64,000 nt of DNA from Boesenbergia rotunda (GCA_024364735.1 JAGFNQ010000703.1:234920-298919), one strand, 5' to 3'; shown: positions 32,372 to 44,379, numbered from the stretch's first letter. The notes: generated by a model from the sequence alone, not told the origin. Translations and numbers: made by a program.

Positions 32372-35330
32372 ATGTCGGAGGCACGCCGCTGGGAGAGGGA
32401 GCGCAGCTGCAGCGCCGAGAGGAGCCTCGCCGCCGGTAATGGTTACGTGGAGGTCGATCCCTCCGGCCGCTATGGACGCGTAAGGTTTCTCATGCTGATT
32501 TCTAAAATATTAAATCTCTTCTGTTGCCTGTACTTGTTTTGTTTAATGAATCATATAAAGTTCAATCTCTCTTTTTATTATTATATGAAACAATTCTTCT
32601 GTCGTTGTTGGTTCTTGATTATTCAGGGAATTAAAGAAGCAGAGCTCTTCGTAAATTGGGCAAAAACATGTCTTGCTACAATAATGAATCCCTTGAGTTG
32701 ACGTAGACTTTAACTCAATTATTGTAGCTGCAATTGTTTTCTTTATCGTCAAATTATATATGGGTTGTGATGCCTTTACAGAAAAGAAAGCATATTTTTC
32801 TCCATGGAAAGTCATATGGCGTTTTCCATGGAGAAAACGACGTGGAGCATCTCATGCTGAATGATGAGAATTGCGAGTTGCCAACCATCTCTGCAATTTT
32901 CTAAAGAATCAACGTCATATTTTTGACATATATGAGACGGTTTGCTGCGTGCGTCTGTACGCAGCGAGAGATTTGTTTGCAGTATATCTGAACTATTAAT
33001 TAATTAATTCTTGGAATTGATTTGATTAATTGTCATATCTTATTTTGTTGTTCTTAATTAATTGCACAGCATATAATTCAATTTGCAGAGTTAATACTGT
33101 GCAGACTTCTCATGATCTCTGTTTCTGTGTGATCTGATAACAGTTTGATGAAGTGCTGGGGAAAGGAGCCACCAAGACTGTGTATCCTCCAAAAGAAATT
33201 AAATCAATTTCAATCTTTTTAGCAAGAAATTAAAAAACTAGAATTTTAATCTTAACGGAGAAGTTCAGATACAAGGCATTTGACGAGTTAAATGGCACGG
33301 AGGTGGCCTGGAACCAGGCCAAGCTCTGCAACGTGTTGCAGTCGCCGGAGGCGCTGCAGCGGATGTACTCGGAGGTGCACCTGCTCAGCTCCCTCCGCCA
33401 TGAATCCATCATCCGATTCCACGCCTCGTGGATCGACATCCAGCACCGGACTCTCAACTTCATCACCGAGATGTTCACTTCCGGTACCCTCCGAGAGTAC
33501 GTCGATTCTCAACTTCAAGCAATAAAGTAGTTCTTCTAATCATCGAATTCCGTGCTGTTTTAAATTTAATCAAACGAGCTGGACGTACGGTGTTCAGGTA
33601 CCGGCAGAAGTATCCTCGAGTCGACATCCGAGCCATCAAGAGATGGGCGCGCCAAATCCTTCATGGTCTCGTCTACTTGCACGGCCACGATCCGCCGGTG
33701 ATCCACAGGGACATCAAGTGCGACAATATCTTCGTCAACGGCCATCTCGGGCAGGTCAAGATCGGTGATCTCGGCCTCGCCGCCGTCCTCCGGCGCCACC
33801 AGTCCGCGCACAGCGTCATAGGTACTCCCGAGTTCATGGCGCCGGAGCTTTATGAGGAAGAGTACAACGAGCTCGTCGATATCTATTCCTTCGGCATGTG
33901 CATGCTCGAGATGCTCACCGCTGAATACCCTTACAGCGAGTGCTGCAATCCTGCTCAGATCTACAAGAAAGTTACTTCGGTGAGAGAATTAATTACCTGT
34001 GGATTTTGAGTTGAATTTCTAAGACTGAAACTAATTAGTTTGAATGATGCCTGTCTTTCGGTAGGGGAAGTTGCCGGAAGCATTCTATCGCATACAAGAT
34101 CCAGAGGCGAAGCGATTCATCAGTAGGTGTTTAGAAAACGTCGCGAACAGATCATCGGCGAAGGAGCTACTTCTTGATCCTTTTCTTGCACTGGATGATC
34201 ATCATGGTCCTGCTCAAATGGCTGACGACTCCATTTCGCATGATCACAAGAACTTGAACTTGTCTGAGGTCGACGACGACATTAATGTCGATTGCGCGAT
34301 CAAGAGAACTGATATGAGTATCACGGGGAAGATGAACCCCGAGGGCGATACGATCTTTCTCAAAGTTCAAATTGCTGACAAAGAAGGTATATAATTAATC
34401 TCGGGAGCTTGCATGCTCTGCGAGATCTTGAACTTCTTTTGTCAACTGATGTGCTCATGATCAGTACTCTCCCTAGGCCATGTGAGGAACATCTACTTCC
34501 CCTTCGATGTCGTGAGCGATACACCGATGAATGTGGCGAATGAAATGGTGAAAGAGCTCGAGATTACGGATCGAGAGCCTTTGGAGATCGCAGAGATGAT
34601 AGCTCAGGAGATATCGATTCTGGTGCCGGATTGGAAGGAAAGTCATGCTAGCGGAGGCAATGAGCTTCGCCATGCCTACAACTATGTAGATGATGCCGAA
34701 GATGGCTGCAATCACCCATTTTACAATATCGCATCGCCGACTTCCTCCCAAGGCTCTGTGTTTGGAACAGGCCAAAGAGAATGGTGGTTTCAAGGTGCAA
34801 ACAATAATTATAGTTTTTTTACTTGGGATTTTGACGGAATTAATTAAAATGGTTCTGATCTGAATCCTTATGCAGGTGGTTTGTTTTCTGACGACGACGA
34901 CATGAGCTCCACTCACTCATGCAAGTATTCTTGCATGAATTACACCTCGAGCAATGAGCAAGAAAGCGAAATGAGCTTCCACCAGAGCAATCACGAGGCG
35001 AAAGAAGATGCCGCGCTGACGAGGGAGCTCGAGAAGAAGTGCAGCGTAGCACTGCCAGAGTCCTCCTCGAGGGCCGCTTGTGCTCCGAAGGGAAGTACTG
35101 CAGATAGCCGGAGGTTGACACGGAACTGCTCGATGGTCGACATGCGAAGTCAGCTACTTCATCGGAACCTCGTGGAGCATTTGAAGAAGAGGCTGTTTAA
35201 GACCGTCGGCGCGGTGGAGCAGATCGGGTTTCAGAACCCATTGAATGGCTCTCGCAAGGCAACTGCATCCTCTAGGGGAGGAGGAGAGTACAGGAAGCAA
35301 AAGCAAGGGTTTACATGGGCAAGAAGTTGA
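32372..35330 (+). CDS. WNK: WNK (with-no-lysine) serine/threonine protein kinase, 7 exons
   Basis: Cytosolic kinase of the plant WNK family, linked to ion balance, flowering time and stress signalling. Proposed CDS: join(32372..32479, 33144..33181, 33269..33496, 33598..33979, 34065..34386, 34477..34794, 34876..35330), 616 residues. Every intron is GT...AG and all junctions stay in frame. The glycine loop GKGATKTV (42-49) holds the Lys that replaces the missing subdomain II lysine (VAWN, 61-64), the defining WNK feature. Next come the catalytic loop HRDIKCDN (161-168), DLGLA in place of DFG (182-186), GTPEFMAPE and the EEEYNELVDIYSFGMCMLEM helix. After the kinase, about residues 340-405 (DTIFLKVQI, then NIYFPFDVVSDT) match the autoinhibitory PF2/OSR1-C-like domain. 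The tail is Ser/Asp/Cys-rich. Subfamily number not assigned; the gene looks functional. Confidence 0.94.
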
Positions 35331-35559
35331 TTTTCTCTGAGAAAAAGGGAAAACGATCGACTTTCGAGTTCTTAGGAAGTGTTTTGAGTGCTTGCAATGT
35401 ATTCTTGAAAGCATCTGAATTTGGGTGCTTGTAATCCCAAGGAGTAGTCGGTCAACTACTCAGACGCGTTACGCGTGAATGAAAAGTCAATGTCAACGTT
35501 TGACTTAATCCTTTCTTATACCCCCAATTTCGTCCCCGTAGATTCCCACCGCATTCAAC

Positions 35560-35690
35560 ATGAAATTAAACAACATGAAATTGCCTTTGATATTGATCAT
35601 CCTGTAATGTAAGAAGTTTACATACATTAAACAACATGAAATTGCCTTTGATATTAATATCCTGTAATGTAAGAAGTTTACATATTGTTT
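35560..35690. repeat. Tandem duplication of about 62 bp
   Basis: The unit AACAACATGAAATTGCCTTT...GTAAGAAGTTTACAT occurs twice in succession downstream of the WNK stop. It may lie in the 3' UTR of the possible minus-strand exon at 35831. Confidence 0.75.
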
Positions 35691-35830
35691 TACCAATGCT
35701 ACAATAAGACAAAAATGAAGAAGTACAAGATCCAACGAAGCTACAAAATTTCCTCCAAGAGGAAAAGAAATAAACAAATAAATTCTGTATGCATATTCTT
35801 CCTCCTCTTCTTCTTCTCCTCCATCCTTTT

Positions 35831-35955
35831 CTAGTGCTTGTCGTCGTAGATTCCCGGGTCTGCCCCAGAGGGCGGCGTTGTCCCCCTCGGAAGAATGTTG
35901 AGAAGCAGCGGCTTGTAGTTGTCCACGAGAATCTGCTGGACGCTGCTTCTCTATT
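35831..35955 (-). CDS. Possible 3'-terminal exon of an unknown minus-strand gene (partial)
   Basis: On the minus strand a frame that opens behind an AG splice-acceptor-like site (AGAAGCAG) encodes about 36 residues, ending NILPRGTTPPSGADPGIYDD plus two residues and TAG at 35831-35833. A purine-rich then AT-rich 3' sequence follows, as in a UTR. The well-formed Pro/Gly tail looks selected, but I do not recognise the family. The LPRG-x-PPSG part superficially resembles tails of IDA-like secreted peptides, though their conserved ending is absent. The upstream exons would lie beyond the LTR that begins at 35970. Confidence 0.3.
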
Positions 35956-35969
35956 GTCTCGGCCCGAGG

Positions 35970-37537
35970 TGTCACACGTCTGATACCGACCAGACTATTT
36001 CACTCTCTACCTAACGAACAATTCGTAGAACCAAACACTGTGACCCACTGAACCCGTCTGTACCGCAGCCGATAGGGCTGGAACAAGCCACTGAATGAAA
36101 AGAAAATGATGACGACGAGAAAAGTTATGTACCGGTATGACTTACGACAAAACAAATAGAAACAAAGGCTTCCATGACATACAAAAGTACAACTATTCCG
36201 CCATGCGAAACGACTCATCAAATCAAAAATACAACAACGGAAACACAATGAAAGAATAAACGGGAAAAGGGTACCAACATGTACCACATCAAATACAGAA
36301 AATCAGGAATTATCGTCTTGACTCATGCTAATTGGGGCAGGTTGTCAGGCGCTCCAGTCGATCATCCTGAAAGGGAAAAAAACAAGGCTAACAGGGGTGA
36401 GTCCAAAGAACTCAGCGAATACAGACCAATATGCACAGGAAGGTATACTAGCAGTAAGTCACCATCTAACACAAACTGAAGAAAGATACAATAATAGGAA
36501 TTGCAGAACTAAACTACCGAAAGGAAATACATACTTGTGCTGATCCAAACCCAATAACATGCATGTCAATCAAATGTAGCAACCAAGTGTAGTAATCACA
36601 ACCAAATGTAGTAATGCATAGCATGCTCATGATGGAACATGGGTCACCTCTGACGCCAGTCGGCCCCCATCGCATCTATGTGAAACCGAGTGGGTAGGGT
36701 TCTGACCGGGTCCTCCCTCCACCAAACGACCCCCGTCGCGTATCACACGAAACTGAATGGGCAGGGTCTTGGACCTGAACGTACTTCGCCCTAGGGAAAA
36801 GTAACGCTCCCAAACCCCCATCTATCTCCGGACAAAGTAGGGGACCTGTCGCAGCGCCGTGACCTATAATCCACTAACGAAGAGTGAAACTGGGACTACA
36901 CGATAGGTAATCTGGCAAGTCTGACGACCCATCTCAACATCCAGGAAGTCAAAGGTCGCCTACATATGCCCCTACACCAGTAGCAAATTCGACGACTCAT
37001 CTCTCCTCCAGGGAGTCAAAGGTCGCCCACCTATGTTACGTGCAACGATAATGCATGTCACTATTCCATGCATCACCCACTATCTAACTCTACTGTCATC
37101 TACATGATATGCAGTAGTCCAGATAATCAGTATGCACCATATCCTAGATCCTAGCGCAAGATATAAGGTAAGCTGTCCGTAAATTCAATCTACGCAGTAA
37201 TATGGAACAATAAGCAGTAAACCTAAACAGATAACAACTACCGAAAGAAATAGTACAGAAATGAAACTAACATGTATCCATACTGCTATCCATATCTAAC
37301 TATGCATAAGAGGTGACTATATCTAATAAAGATAAGTCAAAGATACCCGTCTCGATATGAAGAAATACGTGCGACGAGAACCCCCCGTCTAATTATAATA
37401 TCTGCGACGTGTGAACCAAGTCAATGTCTTGCATCAAAATATTACTAAGCTAATTATACAATAAATAAATTAACTAAGTTACAAGCTAAGTATAATTGGG
37501 ATCAAACCCTAATACACATCCATCCAAGATCACATAT
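35970..37537 (-). mobile_element. Reverse-oriented gypsy-type LTR, truncated by the LTR at 37538
   Basis: It begins TGTCACACG, the reverse of the family's ...TGACA end. The reverse complement of 36640-36700 matches the forward LTRs (ACCCACTCGG, GGTGAC, CATG stretches near 39430). The other end is cut by the insertion at 37538 and its partner is not seen. The short ORFs inside are not genes. Confidence 0.65.
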
Positions 37538-40213
37538 TGTTAAATACCGGATTTTTAAGGGTTGAAATGTTTTTTTTAAAATAGGGGCCTAGTTGAAATA
37601 TTCCAAACTTGTAGGGTTTATTTACAAAAATGCCAAAAACAAATATAAACCCTAAAGTGGTAGTTTCATTCCCCCTCTCCCCGTGTTCTGTCCTCGACGC
37701 CGAACCCACGCCGCACGAACGGTTTCACCGATGACGCCGGCGAACCTCTGCCTCTTGTCTTTTTCCTCTTATTCTTCTACTCCTTCCTAATCGTCCGCGC
37801 ACAACAAGTCGGCGCGATCCCTCTTTGCCGCGAGCAATCCCACTTTGCCGCGAACCTTAGTCGCGTAAGCTCCTCTTCACACGATTTCAGCCGATGGCTT
37901 CACCATCTCGTGACACCTTTCGTTGTTCCTTGGTTTCTCGTGCGAGCCAGCCGACACCGCAAGTTTTCCCTCATCCCTCGCGCGAGCAAGTGATGCCGCA
38001 GACCCCTCTCATCGCCGACAACTTTGATCTCAGGTCAGGTTCTGAATTGTTGGTTTCTTATCTGTGCTAAATTGACAGGTTTAGGGTTTTCAAAGTTGGT
38101 GAATATAAGGTATATGATTCTGACTTATGGTTAGATGATTCTGTGAAAGAGTTTTAGATAGGATTAGTTTGAGTTGGTGATGTTTTGCAGGGATTTGTGT
38201 TTTGGGTTTGTGTTGTGAGTTGCAGGAATTAGTAATGGGTTGTGTCAGCTGTGAAATTGATTTGGTATTGGTTCTGGGTGTTGAATCTGACATGGAGTTT
38301 CTGTTCTGCTCTGTTCTTGATCTGTCGTGAGTTTCCATTGAGCATGGTGCTATTTTGGGTTGAGTTTAGTTATGTCTTACATGATTTAGAATTGGTAAAA
38401 GATGTGTATTGGATCTGTGACGTAGTGGAGTAAGAAGGGATTCATTATTGTTAAGGTTTAAATAAATGGATGTTATAATTAGGATTTAAACCTAATTAAG
38501 AAGGAACTCATTGTTGGTTATGAGTTGATTAAATACGTGTTATAGTTAGGATTTATTCTAACCGTGTTTGATTATTTATTTAGCTAATTTATTTAATTGT
38601 ATAAATAGATTAATTTTAATTATTTAACAGGACCTTACGGGGGACTCGTTTCGGTTGATCGTGGAAGGTCCTCGTTTACGAAATTCTTCAATAAAAGGCG
38701 GATATTTCTCTTTTGTACTCGAGTAGTTTTCTTTACCTTAAAAGCATGGCTATATTATGTCTGATAGGTTGCTTGACCTTGTTCTTTGTCGTTTGTTATT
38801 TAAACATCGCCGTTGAGACTTGTTCTTCGTTGATCTTCGAGTATTCCAAATTTGTATCCGTACAGTCCTCTATTGGTTTTCTATTCTGTAAAGTGTCGTT
38901 TGTACGCGAGCACTTAGAAGTCCATTAAACACAATTAGGTTTATTTGACATTAGAAATATCCTACTTATTAGTGTAGGTGCATAATCGTTGGTTTGTGAT
39001 TTCTGGTTGGTTGTATTGATGCATCGTATACTCATTGGATTTTATTGCATCGTTGTTTCTCCGGTTGTTCGTGCATCGTATAACATGCACTATACTTACA
39101 CGTTGTATACTAACGACTGTTGAGCTTACATTTGGTTAAGCCGTCGTTAGTCATATTGTTGCTCGATTCACTCAACCACTTGTTGTCGTGGTAGTTATTA
39201 GAGTGCGAGCATCTGTCCTGTTATGCCAAACAGTGACACCCTCACCGTTGTTTTAGAGGGATATTAGAGCCGTTGGTGGCTCACCCTCACCGTTGTTTTT
39301 TCGAGGGATATTGTAGCTGTGATAGCTCCCCCTAGGTATAGGGGTCTGGAGTGTGGACTCCCCAGCATCCTGTCCACTCAACCACACCTTCTGTGGTATT
39401 TGTTGTTGGAGTGGTACAGTTGTCACAGCCCTACCCACTCGGTCACACAGATGGGATGTGTTCACGGCTTGACTGACGTCAGGGGTGACACATGTCATTG
39501 CATCATGTGCATACGTATTTCTTTTATGCATTTGCTTGTGTTTGATGCACTTATATGAGCTATGGTTGTTGCACATGATTGACATGCATGTATATGTTGG
39601 ATATATTGTTGTTGCGTTGTTCTATACCTGCTTAGTCGTTATTCAGACTTTATACCATATCGATTTACATATGTTATGCATGATTAGGTTTCTATATTTC
39701 CTTATGGACTGTACCCTGTTGGATTCTCTACTTGGTTATCTTGTATTATGCCATGCATATTGTCTACTCATATACTCGTAGAGTCCACCCGGACTCACCA
39801 CCCCTGCTTCTCTTTTTCTTTCAGATAGCAGGTAGTTGCGTTTCTTGGAGCCAGGAGAAGATCCAATTGCCAGTTCCCAGAGTTAGTTATTTTTTTCGTA
39901 TTTGGTTTAGTTATGTTGTTTTCAGTACTGGGTAAAGTCGTATTTTATTCGTTATTGGATTTGGTAGTTATCAGAGACATTTGAGTTCTCTTTTGGATTG
40001 TAGTTTTATTTTATGTTTATGGTGGCTGAGCCACCCATTATCTTTTATTCTAGTATAAACCGCGTGGTTGTGTTTACTTCTATATATGTGATGCTAGCCG
40101 CATGTGGCTAAGCTTTTATGGTGAGATATATGTATTATTGCTCCATATTATCGGCCGTACAGGGGAGATGCTGCCCGATTTTCGAGGAAGCATGTGCCTC
40201 TGGGGGCGTGACA
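37538..40213 (+). repeat. 5' LTR of a gypsy-type element
   Basis: 2676 bp, TGTTAAATACCGG...GGGGGCGTGACA, followed by a primer-binding site. It is very similar to the solo LTR at 10906-13526. The GC-rich block at 37670-38030 is leader-like. No 3' partner LTR is in the window. Confidence 0.9.
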
Positions 40214-40218
40214 ATTTT

Positions 40219-40231
40219 TGGTATCAGAGCC
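40219..40231 (+). other. Primer-binding site (tRNA-iMet) of the gypsy-type element
   Basis: TGGTATCAGAGCC is complementary to the 3' end of plant initiator tRNA-Met and lies 5 nt after the LTR end, as required for minus-strand priming. Confidence 0.92.
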
Positions 40232-40461
40232 AAGTTTTGCGATGTTTTGGTGTCTGTGGGTTTACGGAGTTGTTTTACGAGGTCAATCTGTATGTTACAG
40301 ATTTTGGTTATTTTTTGCGGAGTCTTTTTCTTGAGAGTTGACGAAGTTGTTGTTGGTGCAGAAGGCACCCAAGTCAAACCTGTGTTTTGATAATGGCAAC
40401 AGGGTTCAAAAGTTACGTTTTACTTGTTATTTAATATGTTACTCTAGTGTGCAGGGTAAAA

Positions 40462-40760
40462 AGCCCTAGCGGAGGACTGCTAGGCACTGGCGAAGGAATG
40501 CCAGGATAAAAAGCCCTAGCGAAGGACTGCTAGGCACTGGCGAAGGAATGCCAGGGTAAGAAGCCCTAGCGAAGGACTGCTAGGCGCCAGGCGAAGGACA
40601 GCCTGGGACTGAAGCCCTAGCGAAGGAATGCTAGGCACCGGGCGAAGGACAGCTCGGCATCCAAGACCTGGCAAAGGACCGCGAGGCAAAAGTCCAACCA
40701 GAGGAACGGTTGACATCAGGTACATTCTCCCGAGAGGAGTAGGTGAGGACGCGTTCCCCG
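40462..40760 (+). repeat. Array of about eleven short hairpins with a conserved GAAGGA loop
   Basis: Successive units have the form stem-GAAGGAnn-stem: CCTAGC/GCTAGG, CTGGC/GCCAG, CCAGGC/GCCTGG, CCGGGC/GCTCGG, then CAACC/GGTTG with loop AGAGGAAC, and GTTCCC/GGGAAC with loop CGTCGA. Stem bases change on both sides together while the loop stays constant. The array is repeated in the 3' LTR (about 47605-47910) and, expanded and inverted, at 52580-52990. Confidence 0.85.
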
Positions 40761-41253
40761 TCGAGGGAACAGTAGGCGTCGGTTCGATCTAGGGTTCCAT
40801 TTTGGAGACCCAAAGTCAGAGCCAAGACAGCTAAGGCTGTACAAACTATTATTTTATTGTGTTTTGGACTAACCCTGGATGCAGGACCGAAGGAACGAGT
40901 GTCTGCAGCTCAGAGAGCCTCAAAGGAATGAGGCAACAGGTGACCAGGGCGCCCGGAGTGTCCCGGGCGCCCCCAAGGTAAGCACAAAACACAAGAAAGC
41001 AAAGCAAGCTTCGACATATACTCTCCCGGGCGCCCCCGCTGCTCCCGGGCGCCCCCAATGCAAGCCTACGAAGAGAAGCCAGCCAAGCCAAAGGGATAAA
41101 GACTTGACCCGGTCAACTCGGGCGCCCCCAGTGTCCCGGGCGCCCCGGTCAAGATGTGATCCCGAGGTTGAAGGGATCAGAAGTTGACAGAGGGAAAGGT
41201 GGATCGGCCGACACGTGTGGGAGCGCCCCCGACGTCCCGGGCGCCCCCAGGCC

Positions 41254-41263
41254 CTATATAAAG
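41254..41263 (+). promoter_or_regulatory. TATA box of the LTR promoter
   Basis: CTATATAAAG follows the GGGCGCCC array. Transcription would start near 41285, making the upstream part U3. The same TATA is present in the 3' LTR (near 48409). Confidence 0.75.
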
Positions 41264-41669
41264 GGCCCTTGACCCCAAGGCTGAAACAAGAATTCATCCA
41301 ACGCTTCGACGCTCTTCTACTCCCGCGCTCTGCTCCGGAAACCTCCCAACTCGAGCCGACGACGTCCCTCCGCTCCGAAAAGTCAATCTACCTCGGACAT
41401 CGGTAACAAAAGAGCGATCTTTTAATTTTGTGTTTACGATACTGTAATTGTAATATTGATTTGTAAACCATTTTGCGAACTTATATAATTGCCCGCAGAA
41501 AATAGTCAACGACCGTGGGCCTTGGAGTAGGAGTCACCTAGGCTCCGAACCAAGTAAAATACCTGTGTTTGTGATTGTCTTTATTCCGCTGTACAAATTC
41601 TCTAATTTCTAAAATCCGAACGCTTTCCGATATTCACCCCCCCTCTATCGGTTCTCTCGATCCAACAAG

Positions 41670-41681
41670 TGGTATCAGAGC
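41670..41681 (+). other. Primer-binding site (tRNA-iMet) of the pol-less element
   Basis: TGGTATCAGAGC lies 2 nt after the LTR end CCAACA. Confidence 0.92.
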
Positions 41682-41906
41682 GGGGAAGTTCAAATTTGGT
41701 GCAACCACCAGTTTGAATTTTTTTTGGATTTTTCTATTTTCTTTTTCTCGTTCAAAATTCTTCTAAATCTTTCGTTCGAATTTTTTTTCTTTTCGTTAAC
41801 CGAGGTTGGTGCAACACCCCTCGTTATTTTAATTTCTTTATCCCGCACTACTAATCCAAGACCAAGTCTTGGGAAATTTTTCTATTAGTTATTTTTTTCA
41901 GATTAA

Positions 41907-43559
41907 ATGGCCATGCAAGAAGGATTCAGCACTGCCAGACCTCCACTTTTCAGTGGAGAAGACTTTTCCTACTGGAAAAGTCGAATGGAGGTCCACCTGA
42001 AAACTCAGGTGGACATATGGATTATCATCCAGTCCGGACTGGAGATTCCCATAAATGCTGAAGGAGTTCCTCAAAACTACACAGAGTGGGACACCACTCT
42101 GAAACGAAGAATCGAAGCAGATGCAAAGGCGACTCAGACCCTTCAATGTGGCTTAACAAAAGAGGAGCTGAACCGGGTGGGCCCCTTCAACAGTGCCAAG
42201 GAGCTGTGGGCAAAATTGATCGAGCTGCACGAAGGAACATCAGACACTCGGATCAGTAAGAGAGATCTGCTCCTGAACAAACTGTATACCATCAAGATGG
42301 CCGACAACGAAACAGTAGCCCAGCTTCACGCACGAATCCAAGAATTAATGAACGGTCTTCACACTATAGGTCACAAGGTCGAAAACCGTGACATAATAAG
42401 GTATGCCTTAAATGCTTTCCCTAGAAACACCTTATGGGCATCTATGGTAGATGCATACAAGGTTTCAAGGGATCTCTCAAAAATTAAACTAGATGAATTA
42501 TTTTCCGAATTAGAACTTCATGAACAGACTAACTGCAATATGGCCGAGAAAGGTATTGCCTTTGTTGTAGGAAAAACTGGAAGGTCAACAAAGAAGAAAC
42601 CTCAACCTGAACCCGAGTCTAACTCAGACTCAGACGCAGAAGACGAAGAAGGAGATCGATCTGAGCTGGTCCGACTGGCCCGAAGCTACTATAAAAAATT
42701 GAAGAACCAAGCCAACAAATGGAGGACAAGCCGAAGAAAGGACGAATCAGCTGAACCCACAAATGACAAAAACAAGCCCAACGTGACTTGCTACGAGTGC
42801 AAGAAGAAGGGCCACTACAAGACGGAGTGTCCAAACCTAAAGGAGACCAAAAAGTCAAGAAGAAAGAAAGCACTCCAAGCTACCTGGGATGAATCTTCCT
42901 CAGAAGAAGAAGAAGAAGCACCCCAGTCAAACCTACTAGCCCTGACCGCCTCAGAAGAAGTCGGGACCGAGTCAGAATCAGAACAGGACGACGGCAGACT
43001 AACCTTTTCAGAAGACGGTGAAATCAAGGTAAGTGGTTTCAATAGAAGTCAATTAAACGAACTTATTTCATACCTTTCTCGAGATTTGGCGAAAGCCAAA
43101 CTCCGAGTCGATTCCCTCCGACAGGAAGTAAAACTCCTGAAAGAGGGAGCTGACTCTAAATCCTTAACCGAGAAAGTTCAAGAAGGAACTCCTACTCAAG
43201 TTGAAAAACTTGAGAAGGAAAACTCCTCCCTGAAAACTCAGGTTAAGGATCTTAGATCAGCCTTAGAACGATTCACATCTGGTTCCAAGGGTCTTGACAT
43301 GATTCTTGGAAAGCAGAAATCAGTTCTAAATCGATCCGGACTTGGCTATAGAACCAAATCCCGACAAAGATCTTACTTTGCTGTACTGAATCAGTCCAGA
43401 AGTAAAGTTCAGGCATGGGTACCCAAACTGTGCCTGAACAAACCGACTGGATCAAATCAGTATTGGATCCCCAAGGACAAGATTCATATCTTGCCTAACC
43501 ATCATCGTGGCTTTAGTCCAGGGGGAGCCAAACTGAAAACTATATTTATTGTTAGATAA
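41907..43559 (+). CDS. gag: Gag polyprotein, SIRE-like copia, intact
   Basis: The structural protein forms the virus-like particle in which element RNA is packaged. It is 550 residues in a single open frame. The N-terminal part (about 1-215) is the copia gag core (LFSGEDFSYWKSRMEVHL, then AKELWAKLIELHEGTSDTR), known as DUF4219/UBN2. A basic, acidic-serine linker follows, then one zinc knuckle CYECKKKGHYKTEC (about 296-309), an acidic stretch, a long coiled coil (about 385-455) and a tail with LDMILGKQKSVLNRSGLGY typical of SIRE/Maximus gags. The ATG at 41907 is the first after the LTR leader. It ends in a stop, with no fused or frameshifted pol downstream. The gag at 20973-22663 is a decayed relative. 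Confidence 0.92.
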   Translation: MAMQEGFSTARPPLFSGEDFSYWKSRMEVHLKTQVDIWIIIQSGLEIPINAEGVPQNYTEWDTTLKRRIEADAKATQTLQCGLTKEELNRVGPFNSAKELWAKLIELHEGTSDTRISKRDLLLNKLYTIKMADNETVAQLHARIQELMNGLHTIGHKVENRDIIRYALNAFPRNTLWASMVDAYKVSRDLSKIKLDELFSELELHEQTNCNMAEKGIAFVVGKTGRSTKKKPQPEPESNSDSDAEDEEGDRSELVRLARSYYKKLKNQANKWRTSRRKDESAEPTNDKNKPNVTCYECKKKGHYKTECPNLKETKKSRRKKALQATWDESSSEEEEEAPQSNLLALTASEEVGTESESEQDDGRLTFSEDGEIKVSGFNRSQLNELISYLSRDLAKAKLRVDSLRQEVKLLKEGADSKSLTEKVQEGTPTQVEKLEKENSSLKTQVKDLRSALERFTSGSKGLDMILGKQKSVLNRSGLGYRTKSRQRSYFAVLNQSRSKVQAWVPKLCLNKPTGSNQYWIPKDKIHILPNHHRGFSPGGAKLKTIFIVR

Positions 43560-44379
43560 AATTTAATTCCTGATTGCAAATTGCATGTTTGATTATTTAT
43601 TTAAATTTCTACAATTTACCATGCTTAGAAATAGTTAGTATAAGGACTGAACAAACCTAACTGAAACTTGACAACATAGTATTGGGTGGAGGTGAGATGA
43701 TAGTACGTTAGGGAAACCAATTCTAATAAGATCAAGTTTACTTGGTTTCTTTAGACTAGTGAAACTAGCCGAAGCTACCGATCCAAAATCCAAACTAGTT
43801 AGACCAGAACTTTTTCAAAGATTAATTTTGAAAATGAAACTTCATTAAACGGCTTTGTCAAGGAAAGGGTTGATGATCCAATAAGCCTACGACCAAAGAA
43901 GGCCTAGTGCCTCGCCAAGACCTGGAAGCCAATTTCTGAATTTCAAATTCAAATTACTTTTTGTTAAATTCAAATCTAACACAATCTTCAGTTAAGTATA
44001 GACTCAAACATTTTCTTACAAAATAAACTTAACTGATTTCAAAAATTAATTTAAGATTTTTAAAATAAATAATAATTTTTTAAAATAAATTTTACTTGTC
44101 AAAACCTGTCTCACAAAACCTATAAGGCTAACGTGATTGAAAACCCTAAATTGGGTGAGACAGTAAGATTAAGACTCAATTGGAAATTCTTTAAATGCCT
44201 ATATTATGAGTTAATCCTATAATTAAGGTCATGGTCAAACCATGGTCAACACGGTCAAACCACAAGTCAAAGCAGTCAAACTGATTAAACCATGGTCAAA
44301 CTGATTAAACCATGGTCAAACCGATTAAACCATGGTCAAACGATGACAAAACATAAAACTTGTCTTTTTCGCTACAGTC
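43560..44379 (+). other. Non-coding interval between gag and the second promoter
   Basis: AT-rich. No protease, integrase or reverse transcriptase motifs were found in any frame. Near 44240-44340 there are about six short direct repeats of ATGGTCAAACxGATTAAACC. Confidence 0.7.

Larger units (their letters stand above)
40351..41667 (+). repeat. 5' LTR of the pol-less element
   Basis: 1317 bp, TGTTGGTGCAGAAGG...CTCGATCCAACA. It contains a hairpin array (40462-40712), seven or so GGGCGCCC palindromes (40947-41250) and a TATA box (41254-41263), then leader sequence. Confidence 0.93.

Noticed and set aside
40462..40712. CRISPR-like regular repeats
   Set aside because: Units are self-complementary hairpins inside a plant LTR, with no unique spacers and no cas genes; a eukaryotic retrotransposon feature.
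40879..41297. ORFs containing GAPGSSGGAR-like repeats on both strands
   Set aside because: These are translations of the GGGCGCCC palindromes in the LTR and recur unchanged in the 3' LTR; not genes.
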